A stretch of 5,192 bases of DNA. It comes from Anaerolineae bacterium CG2_30_58_95. Lineage in GTDB: Bacteria; Chloroflexota; Anaerolineae; Anaerolineales; Villigracilaceae. The first letter of the stretch is position 1; each line of letters starts with the position of its first letter. Of this stretch, positions 1 to 5,192 are shown one piece after another. The notes below the pieces were generated by a model. The model ran no database searches, was not told the origin of the DNA, and worked only from the letters and a program-made list of their open reading frames with translations. The stretch lies in NCBI GenBank assembly GCA_001872165.1, contig MNXK01000003.1, forward strand, positions 1 to 5,192. Reading direction: 5' to 3'. The translations under genes were made by a program, and so were the position numbers.

Positions 1-1653
<1,653 letters not shown>

Positions 1654-1663
1654 TGAATCAAAA

Positions 1664-1691
1664 TGTAAAATACTTACAGACGGTGTATAAT
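1664..1691 (+). promoter_or_regulatory. Putative promoter and operator of the DUF3467/toxin-antitoxin operon
   Basis: A perfect TATAAT lies at 1686-1691, about 40 nt ahead of the first gene of the plus-strand operon. No good -35 box sits at 16-18 bp spacing. That place is instead occupied by a perfect inverted repeat, TGTAA-N5-TTACA (1664-1678). A short palindrome next to the -10 box is where antitoxins of type II systems usually bind to autorepress. That this repeat is such an operator is inference. The region is AT-rich, so chance -10 matches are possible. The same interval must also carry the start signals of the divergent ABC-F gene, whose promoter I could not identify. Confidence 0.4.
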
Positions 1692-1702
1692 AATAACGTA
1701 TC

Positions 1703-1711
1703 AACCCCCAT
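1703..1711. repeat. Left copy of a 9-bp direct repeat flanking the low-GC island
   Basis: AACCCCCAT here recurs in the same orientation at 2693-2701. The two copies bracket the DUF3467/antitoxin/toxin genes and their terminator almost exactly. Such a pair could be a target-site duplication or a recombination scar, but a 9-bp match may be chance and no transposase or integrase is visible. Confidence 0.3.
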
Positions 1712-1717
1712 TGCTAC

Positions 1718-1724
1718 AAGGGAG
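1718..1724 (+). promoter_or_regulatory. Ribosome binding site deciding the ATG start at 1732
   Basis: AAGGGAG ends 7 nt before the ATG at 1732. The frame is also open back to a TTG at 1711, but the Shine-Dalgarno lies downstream of that TTG, so the ATG is the true start. Confidence 0.75.
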
Positions 1725-1731
1725 AACTAAA

Positions 1732-2064
1732 ATGACAAAAGAAGATGCTTTCAAGAAAAACATTAAGATCGAGAGAGTCTATCCTGATGGGCTGAAATCA
1801 TATTTTGTAGCTAATGTTGTAGTCCAACATCAACCTGACTGTTTCATTCTATCGTTCTTTGAAGTTTTTCCTCCTGCCATTTTAGGTGAAACAGATGATG
1901 AAAAAATAAAAGCCCTCAATGCCATTGACCACGTGGAAGCAAAGTGCGTTGCTCGGCTTGTTCTGACACCTTCGACCATGAAGGAATTTCTTGACGCGAT
2001 GTCAGAAAACTGGAAAAACTATGAAAATTTGCTTCAAATTCAGACCGAACTGAGGCAAAAGTAA
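1732..2064 (+). CDS. DUF3467-like small protein, first gene of the toxin-antitoxin operon
   Basis: This 110-residue soluble protein is preceded by a strong Shine-Dalgarno 7 nt upstream of its ATG. The layout resembles DUF3467 proteins. A central strand segment (SYFVANVVVQHQPDCFILSF, about residues 23-42) corresponds to the family's 'surveillance-like' strand pair ending in an F-V-D/S-F pattern. A proline-containing turn (VFPPAIL) follows, and then a second block, ARLVLTPSTMKEFLDAMSEN (about 74-93), matches the family pattern R-I-V-x-(S/T)-P-x-x-x-K-x-(L/F)-L-x-A-L-x-x-N followed by Y-E. The acidic insert between the blocks (GETDDEKIKAL) is longer than I expect. The molecular function of DUF3467 is unknown. 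There is no signal peptide, membrane segment or recognisable catalytic motif. Its stop is 2 nt before the putative antitoxin start, so the genes are almost certainly cotranscribed and translationally coupled. Codon use and GC are lower than in the flanking genes. The family call is from memory of the motif pattern and is moderate. Confidence 0.65.
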   Translation: MTKEDAFKKNIKIERVYPDGLKSYFVANVVVQHQPDCFILSFFEVFPPAILGETDDEKIKALNAIDHVEAKCVARLVLTPSTMKEFLDAMSENWKNYENLLQIQTELRQK

Positions 2065-2066
2065 AT

Positions 2067-2336
2067 ATGTTCGAAACACTTACTCTAACGTTCAACAGCA
2101 CTTCGAACCGCCAGAGAGTGAATTTGCTGCCAACTTCTGCAAAACAACGCATGACGGTTACTGCTTTTGACCGGCAAAACAATTTTGATTTGTCGCAGAT
2201 GCTGCGAATAGTAGCCTTTCCTTATATTCAGGTGATGCTCTATTCGGAAGCCTATCAAACCATGCTCGCTTCCGAAAGCATCCTTCGCAAAGAATGGGAT
2301 ACTCCTGAAGAGGATGCAGCATGGGCAAATTTGTAA
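2067..2336 (+). CDS. Putative antitoxin of a PemK/MazF-type toxin-antitoxin pair
   Basis: An 89-residue protein whose C-terminal tail, KEWDTPEEDAAWANL, is the acidic, tryptophan-bearing kind seen in small antitoxins encoded directly upstream of PemK/MazF toxins; such tails usually wrap around and block the toxin. The middle (about residues 44-66) is hydrophobic and probably helical. The basic N-terminal half (NRQRVNLLPTSAKQR) could bind DNA, but I recognise no ribbon-helix-helix, AbrB or Phd fold. The call therefore rests on position and tail. The start is uncertain. ATG 2067 has a GAGG 11 nt upstream and sits 2 nt after the previous stop. An in-frame ATG at 2151 would give 61 residues but lacks a Shine-Dalgarno. 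The last 16 nt overlap the toxin gene, giving coupled translation with the antitoxin made first. Confidence 0.7.
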   Translation: MFETLTLTFNSTSNRQRVNLLPTSAKQRMTVTAFDRQNNFDLSQMLRIVAFPYIQVMLYSEAYQTMLASESILRKEWDTPEEDAAWANL

Positions 2337-2653
2337 AGGGGGATGTGGTTGTTCTACCGTTTCCATTTACAGACCTGAGTGCTTCCAAAAAGCGCCCTGC
2401 CGTTGTTGTTACTCAACTTACAGGTGATGATATTATCTTGTGCATGGTTACGACACCTGCAAAAGCTGATGGATATTCAATACCTATTTCAAAAGCTGAT
2501 TTTATGATGGGCGGGCTAGACCATGACTCACATATTCGCCCAAATAGATTATTTACCGCCGATTCAAACCTTGTAACCCGCCGTGCTGGCAGATTATCTC
2601 AGCAAAAGACAACAGAAGTAGTCGCAAAGATTATAGAAATCGTCCAATCATAA
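2321..2653 (+). CDS. PemK/MazF-family endoribonuclease toxin
   Basis: This 110-residue protein has the usual length for the family. It opens with the PemK/MazF signature: GDVVVLPFPFTDLSASKKRP (residues 7-26) followed by AVVV. That forms the first strands of the SH3-like barrel and supplies Arg25, which lines up with the active-site arginine region. A strand ending in VTTP (43-46) offers the threonine expected at the catalytic centre. SHIRPNRLFTAD and the closing helix LSQQKTTEVVAKIIEIV complete the fold. Family members cut mRNA at short sequence-specific sites and stop translation unless bound by their antitoxin; the cleavage site here cannot be predicted. GAAGAGG (2307-2313), inside the antitoxin gene, is placed 7 nt before the ATG. 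The gene appears intact, so the toxin is probably functional. It converges with ruvA and is followed by a terminator. Confidence 0.92.
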   Translation: MGKFVKGDVVVLPFPFTDLSASKKRPAVVVTQLTGDDIILCMVTTPAKADGYSIPISKADFMMGGLDHDSHIRPNRLFTADSNLVTRRAGRLSQQKTTEVVAKIIEIVQS

Positions 2654-2659
2654 AATGCT

Positions 2660-2692
2660 GCCGCAGGTGCATACCCTGTGGCTTTCAGTTTT
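2660..2692 (+). terminator. Intrinsic terminator after the toxin gene
   Basis: GCCGCAGG (2660-2667) pairs with CCTGTGGC (2675-2682) over 8 bp with one G-U pair and a 7-nt loop. TTTCAGTTTT follows. It starts 6 nt after the toxin stop codon. The AAAA at 2652-2655 on the other side gives it some ability to stop the converging ruvA transcript too. Confidence 0.7.
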
Positions 2693-2701
2693 AACCCCCA
2701 T
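2693..2701. repeat. Right copy of the 9-bp direct repeat flanking the low-GC island
   Basis: AACCCCCAT matches 1703-1711 exactly and in the same orientation. It sits immediately after the T-tract of the toxin operon terminator, where a right boundary of the inserted module would be expected. Mobilisation is inferred from position and base composition only. Confidence 0.3.
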
Positions 2702-2727
2702 CTTTCAACAAAATGTATGAAGCAAGC

Positions 2728-2746
2728 GGGCGGAATTCCGCCGCCC
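2728..2746. terminator. GC-rich palindrome, possible ruvA-side terminator
   Basis: GGCGGAATTCCGCC (2729-2742) is a perfect 14-bp palindrome. As RNA it can also fold as GGGCGG (2728-2733) with CCGCCC (2741-2746) around a 7-nt loop. It lies 52 nt beyond the ruvA stop. On the minus strand the sequence after it (GCTTGCTTCATACATTTTG) is only weakly T-rich, so termination of ruvA is possible but not convincing. A protein-binding palindrome is the alternative. Confidence 0.4.
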
Positions 2747-2797
2747 ACTTCTTTCTTCTCACTTCTTACTCGTTACTCATCACTTGTTTCTCCCCGC
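2747..2797. repeat. Pyrimidine-rich degenerate repeat tract
   Basis: On the plus strand this stretch is almost entirely C and T with scattered A, built from related short units such as CACTTCT, TTACTC and CATCACTTG. It looks like a decayed short tandem repeat in the 3' untranslated region of ruvA. No reading frame or RNA gene is supported here. Confidence 0.45.
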
Positions 2798-3379
2798 TCA
2801 CTTCCCCCGAAACTGCTGCAACGCCAGCCGCAGCCGCTCCTCCACTTCCTCCGGCGCATCCTTCGGGATGGACTGGATTGCCGTCTGCGCCTCGACCACG
2901 CTGTAGCCGAGCGCGGTCAGTGCAGCCAGCACCTCCGAATCCGCATCCGACATGGCCGCCACGGCCTGCAGTCCGCTGATGGGCTTGAGCCGGTCGTGCA
3001 GGTGCAACACGATCTTCTGGGCGGTCTTCTTACCCACGCCGGGTACGCGGCTCAGGATTTCATCCTGCTCGTTGAAAACGGCGCGCTGGACGGTATCCAG
3101 GTTGAGCGTGGACAGCACCGAGAGCGCCACTTTCGGCCCGACCCCGTCCACGCCCAGCAGCATGGTGAACAGGCTGCGGTCGGCGACGGTCTCGAAGCCG
3201 TACAGGGTCAGCGCGTCCTGGCGGACGATCAGGTGGGTGTAGAGCAGCACGCCCTCGCCAACCTTCATCCGGTCACGCAGCGGCGCGGGGACGTGGACGC
3301 GCATCCCGACCCCGCCGACCTCGACGATGAGGGCGTTATCTTCGATTTGGGTGATTTCACCGCGCAGGGTTGCTATCAT
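2798..3379 (-). CDS. ruvA: Holliday junction branch migration complex subunit RuvA
   Basis: A full-length RuvA of 193 residues. RuvA forms tetramers that bind and flatten the four-way junction and load the RuvB motor. Domain I (1-62) is the OB fold, opening with MIATLRGEI and VEVGGVGMRVHV and ending in LYGF. Domain II has two helix-hairpin-helix DNA-binding motifs, LLGVDGVGPKVALSVLS (about 74-90) and LSRVPGVGKKTAQKIV (about 109-124). A linker follows, then domain III (147-193, DSEVLAALTALGYS), the RuvB-contacting three-helix domain. The acidic pin, Glu-Asp in E. coli (REDA), reads Arg53-Gln54-Asp55, so one pin acid is a glutamine. AAGGTGA precedes the ATG at good spacing. It is the third gene of the yebC-ruvC-ruvA operon, reached through a palindrome-filled gap of 65 nt. 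ruvB, often next, is absent; a convergent toxin operon lies there instead. Confidence 0.98.
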   Translation of the reverse strand: MIATLRGEITQIEDNALIVEVGGVGMRVHVPAPLRDRMKVGEGVLLYTHLIVRQDALTLYGFETVADRSLFTMLLGVDGVGPKVALSVLSTLNLDTVQRAVFNEQDEILSRVPGVGKKTAQKIVLHLHDRLKPISGLQAVAAMSDADSEVLAALTALGYSVVEAQTAIQSIPKDAPEEVEERLRLALQQFRGK

Positions 3380-3393
3380 GGCTCACCTTTTTA

Positions 3394-3456
3394 GCCACAG
3401 ATTTCACTGATTTTCACGGATAAAAAAATCCGTGCTAATCTGTGCTAATCTGTGGC
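3394..3456. repeat. Long imperfect palindrome of ~10-bp units between ruvC and ruvA
   Basis: The left arm (3394-3421) and right arm (3428-3456) pair almost completely around a 6-A loop. The outer ten bases, GCCACAGATT with AATCTGTGGC, and the inner seven, CACGGAT with ATCCGTG, match exactly; a few mismatches and a one-base offset lie between. Each arm is itself a degenerate tandem repeat: CACAGATTT, CACTGATTTT, CACGGAT on the left, and GTGCTAATCT twice on the right. From memory, similar GCCACAGATT-type sequences occur as dispersed intergenic repeats in many environmental bacterial genomes; I cannot check that here. The right arm overlaps the ruvC stop (TAG at 3445-3447) and its last three codons, and the left arm ends just upstream of the ruvA ribosome binding site. 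It could act as an mRNA hairpin that stabilises or attenuates the transcript between the two genes. Confidence 0.8.
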
Positions 3457-3939
3457 AGATGGATACCTCCGCGTGTGCAGGTGCGTGATCGCAATCGCCA
3501 GAGCGTCGGCAGCATCGTCAGGTTTGGGAATGTGTGGCATCGCCAGCAGGACGCGCACCATTTCCTGCACTTGCTTTTTATCTGCACCGCCATAGCCGGC
3601 CACTGCCTGCTTGACCTCGTTCGGCGTGTACTCGGCAACCTCGAGGCCGGCTTCGGCCAGGGCCAGCAGCACCACCCCGCGTGCCTGCCCGACTGCGATG
3701 GCTGTTTTCACGTTGCTCTGGAAAAACAACTTCTCCACCGCAGCCGAATCGGGATGGTGGAGAAGCAGCATCTCTTGCAAACGATGATAGAGCATGGACA
3801 GGCGCTCAGCAGCGGGCCGACCGGCCGGGGTCACGAACGTGCCATAATCAACGACTTGTAAGCTGCCATCCGGGAGGTCGCGTACCAGCCCGTAACCCGT
3901 CGTCGCCGTCCCCGGGTCAATGCCCAGAACCAGCGTCAT
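3445..3939 (-). CDS. ruvC: Crossover junction endodeoxyribonuclease RuvC
   Basis: A 164-residue RuvC, the normal size. It is the dimeric resolvase that makes symmetric nicks in Holliday junctions held by RuvAB. It has an RNase H-like fold, and all four metal-binding acids are visible: Asp8 in LGIDPGTATTGYG, Glu69 in VEKLFF, and Asp142 and Asp145 in DDAADALAIAITH. The segment YTPNEVKQAVAGYGGADKKQ (104-123) is the typical basic DNA-binding part. The ATG follows the yebC stop by 2 nt, and a GAGG within the yebC end serves as ribosome binding site, so the two are translationally coupled. The extreme C-terminus (RRYPSATD) is encoded partly by the intergenic palindrome, so the tail may have been rewritten by insertion of that repeat. 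The catalytic core is intact. Confidence 0.98.
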   Translation of the reverse strand: MTLVLGIDPGTATTGYGLVRDLPDGSLQVVDYGTFVTPAGRPAAERLSMLYHRLQEMLLLHHPDSAAVEKLFFQSNVKTAIAVGQARGVVLLALAEAGLEVAEYTPNEVKQAVAGYGGADKKQVQEMVRVLLAMPHIPKPDDAADALAIAITHLHTRRYPSATD

Positions 3940-3941
3940 GT

Positions 3942-4697
3942 CTATTCAGCCTCGAGGGCTGCCATCGCCTCGGCGGACAGTTTCAGGTTGTGGTAAACAT
4001 TCTGGACATCGTCCAGGTCTTCGAGCGTCTCGATGACGCGCATCACCTGCAAGGCCTGGTCAGTATTTAGTTCCATCTCTTGCTTGGCAATCAGGCGCAG
4101 ACCGGCTTCTTCGGGTTGGACGTTCACCGCTTGCAGACGGTCGCTGATGTTCTTGAAAGCCTCGACCGGGCCGAGGATCTCGATCATATCGCCGTCTTCA
4201 GAAACATCATCCGCGCCTGCCTCAACGGCTAATTCGAAAGCCTTATCATAGGACAATTCGCTGGATGGGAAGTAGAAAAATGAAGCCCGGTGGAACTGCC
4301 AGCCGACTGCGCCGGCTTCGGCCATGGTACAGCCCGCATGGGTCAGTGAGTGGCGGATCTCAGCGACGGCGCGGTTGCGGTTGTCGGTGACACATTCGAT
4401 CATCAGCGCCACACCGTGCGGCCCGATGCCTTCGTAGGTGATCTCTTCGAGAGAGCCACCTTCTTTATCTTCGCCGGTACCGCGATGGATGGCGCGCTCG
4501 ATGTTTTCCTTTGGCATGTTCCCGGCGCGGGCTTTTTCGATTGCCAGCGCCAGGCGGAAGTTCGAAGCTGGGTCGCCGCCGCCATCGCGGGCTGCCATCA
4601 CAATTTCACGCGCCAGGCGGGTGAAAACCGCGCCGCGCTTGGCGTCCGCTGCTCCCTTCTTGCGGCGAATAGTCGCCCAATGGCTGTGACCAGACAT
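3942..4697 (-). CDS. yebC: YebC/PmpR (TACO1) family protein
   Basis: A complete 251-residue member of the YebC family, typical in length. The conserved N-terminus is present (MSGHSHWATIRRKKGAADAK, then RGAVFTRLAREI), as are the hallmark segments NMPKENIERAIHRGTG (about 59-74), YEGIGPHGVALMIECVTDN (88-106) and the mid-domain block EAGAVGWQF. Bacterial homologues have been described as transcriptional regulators (PmpR) and more recently as ribosome-associated factors that relieve stalling at proline-rich stretches; the mitochondrial homologue TACO1 is a translational activator. The cellular role here cannot be fixed from sequence. AAGGAGA (minus strand, 4704-4710) lies 6 nt from the ATG. It is the first gene of the operon with ruvC and ruvA, a widespread arrangement, and an extended -10 promoter lies about 60 nt upstream. 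Confidence 0.97.
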   Translation of the reverse strand: MSGHSHWATIRRKKGAADAKRGAVFTRLAREIVMAARDGGGDPASNFRLALAIEKARAGNMPKENIERAIHRGTGEDKEGGSLEEITYEGIGPHGVALMIECVTDNRNRAVAEIRHSLTHAGCTMAEAGAVGWQFHRASFFYFPSSELSYDKAFELAVEAGADDVSEDGDMIEILGPVEAFKNISDRLQAVNVQPEEAGLRLIAKQEMELNTDQALQVMRVIETLEDLDDVQNVYHNLKLSAEAMAALEAE

Positions 4698-4759
4698 ATA
4701 AATTCTCCTTGTAGGGGAAAGAAATACAATTCGTGGGATTTTACGCTAACGGCGTGCGA

Positions 4760-4768
4760 ATTATACCA
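4760..4768 (-). promoter_or_regulatory. Extended -10 promoter of the yebC-ruvC-ruvA operon
   Basis: The minus strand reads TGGTATAAT, a perfect extended -10 element (TGnTATAAT). No good -35 hexamer is present 17 nt upstream, which is tolerated by extended -10 promoters. It predicts transcription starting near 4753 and a 5' leader of roughly 55 nt before the yebC start. No riboswitch-like structure is evident in that leader. Confidence 0.55.
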
Positions 4769-4778
4769 TCGAACATCT

Positions 4779-4862
4779 TTACCCTTGCGCGAAGAAGCCG
4801 ACGGCCATCACCTTCGGCCCGGCATGGACGACGATGGCTGGCGGGACTTCGTAAGGGGACGA
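4779..4862 (-). pseudogene. Relic of a DegV-like C-terminus
   Basis: Within the gap between the acetyltransferase gene and yebC, the minus strand reads SSPYEVPPAIVVHAG and then PKVMAVGFFAQG before a TAA at 4779-4781. The pattern P-x-I-x-x-H-x-G-P followed by a hydrophobic strand (VVHAGPKVMAVGFF) resembles the last strands of DegV-family fatty-acid-binding proteins, which commonly end in an H-x-G-P-G-x-x-G-x-x-F sequence. The frame continues upstream, out of phase with the end of the acetyltransferase gene, to a stop within that gene. No start codon with a ribosome binding site is visible. I read it as the leftover 3' end of a gene whose body was lost. The family call is tentative; chance coding appearance in GC-rich DNA is the alternative. 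Confidence 0.4.
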
Positions 4863-4866
4863 GGGG

Positions 4867-5192
4867 TTAGGTTTGTAAACTCCGTCGGTAAAGCCTGTGC
4901 ATCTTGTAAAAATCTATCCCAAAGTTCTGCAACTCGCGCTGCATCTTTTCGTTCTCCATGCCAATCTGCACCACCTCGGCATGGTGGTAGCGCTGATTCT
5001 CGGTCACGCTTTTGAACATTTCGCTATATAAGATCGCCGTCCCGCCTGAGCCGCGATATTCGGCGATCATCCCCGCGCCGTTGATGTTGATCCAGTCGGT
5101 GGTACGGAGTTCGAGCAGCAACGCCAGCCAGCCGAAGGGGAACATCCGGCCTTTCGTCCTTTGTAACGCAGCCGAAATATCCGGGTAGGCAA
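4867..5192 (-). CDS. GNAT family N-acetyltransferase (partial, N-terminus beyond right edge)
   Basis: The frame is open from the right edge to a TAA at 4867, giving the last 107 residues. The pattern fits the C-terminal half of a GNAT acetyltransferase. RMFPFGWLALLLELR (visible residues 15-29) is followed by a strand and the acetyl-CoA pyrophosphate loop, MIAEYRGSGGTAILYSEMF (41-59). Next comes a strand-helix pair with ENEKMQRELQNFG, where such proteins usually have E-x-N-x-x-M-x-x-x-L-x-x-x-G, and the closing strand IDFYKMHRLYRRSL matches the common '(V/I)YKTYRIYEKPL' ending. This resembles large single-domain GNAT proteins of the YghO type whose substrate is not established. An internal ATG at 5145 is not a likely start, because homologous sequence continues upstream of it. 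It is on the same strand as yebC but is separated from it by about 170 nt that contain yebC's own promoter. Confidence 0.75.
   Translation of the reverse strand, partial: AYPDISAALQRTKGRMFPFGWLALLLELRTTDWININGAGMIAEYRGSGGTAILYSEMFKSVTENQRYHHAEVVQIGMENEKMQRELQNFGIDFYKMHRLYRRSLQT

Noticed and set aside
1654..1710. A sigma-70 promoter for the ABC-F gene on the minus strand
   Set aside because: A TTGATA-like box exists at 1699-1704, but no -10 hexamer occurs at acceptable spacing, so I could not support one.
1711..1731. TTG at 1711 as start of the DUF3467-like gene
   Set aside because: The strong Shine-Dalgarno lies downstream of the TTG and is correctly spaced for the ATG at 1732.
2085..2388. 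Minus-strand frames opposite the antitoxin and toxin start
   Set aside because: They overlap the well-supported plus-strand operon, show no family pattern and have no start signals.
2678..3394. Plus-strand 238-codon frame opposite ruvA
   Set aside because: It is antisense to an unmistakable RuvA, has no ribosome binding site, and shows the His/Gln/Arg-rich composition of a shadow frame.
3394..3456. CRISPR-like repeats in the ruvC-ruvA gap
   Set aside because: The units are about 10 bp with no unique spacers between them and are arranged as a palindrome; this is not an array.
3442..4070. Plus-strand frames opposite ruvC and the end of yebC
   Set aside because: Both minus-strand genes have their catalytic or family motifs intact; these frames are shadows.
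4350..5015. Plus-strand 221-codon frame crossing yebC, its promoter and the acetyltransferase end
   Set aside because: It spans two unrelated genes and a promoter on the other strand and carries no motif.

Overview
The window looks like part of a bacterial chromosome of fairly high GC (about 60% in the lines I counted), carrying ordinary housekeeping genes interrupted by a lower-GC insert (about 40% in a sampled line). Gene content (ABC-F ATPase, yebC-ruvC-ruvA, GNAT acetyltransferase) and the style of the intergenic repeats would fit an environmental lineage such as Chloroflexota (Anaerolineae). That assignment is an impression, not something the sequence proves.

Layout from left to right. 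(1) Positions 1-1653, minus strand: an ABC-F twin-ATPase gene that runs off the left edge and lacks only its C-terminal end. (2) Positions 1654-1731: a short AT-rich divergent intergenic region with a TATAAT box, a small inverted repeat and a strong ribosome binding site. (3) Positions 1732-2653, plus strand: a compact three-gene operon made of a DUF3467-like small protein, a putative antitoxin and a PemK/MazF-family toxin, with 2-nt spacing and then a 16-nt overlap. It ends in a good stem-loop terminator at 2660-2692. (4) Positions 2693-2797: a gene-free stretch with a perfect 14-bp palindrome and a pyrimidine-rich tract, between the convergent toxin and ruvA genes. (5) Positions 2798-4697, minus strand: the operon yebC-ruvC-ruvA. 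yebC and ruvC are 2 nt apart. ruvC and ruvA are separated by a long imperfect palindrome built of ~10-bp units, whose right arm also encodes the ruvC stop codon. ruvB is not next to ruvA. (6) Positions 4698-4866: the yebC leader and promoter, followed by a short relic that reads like the C-terminus of a DegV-like protein. (7) Positions 4867-5192, minus strand: the C-terminal part of a GNAT-type acetyltransferase that runs off the right edge.

How the genes work together. RuvA and RuvC belong to the RuvABC Holliday-junction machine (RuvB must be elsewhere), and YebC is their usual operon partner. The plus-strand trio is a separate accessory module, probably horizontally acquired. The toxin-antitoxin pair is clear in architecture, and the tightly coupled DUF3467-like first gene is its most unusual aspect. 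I see no CRISPR array, tRNA, rRNA, transposase or replication origin.
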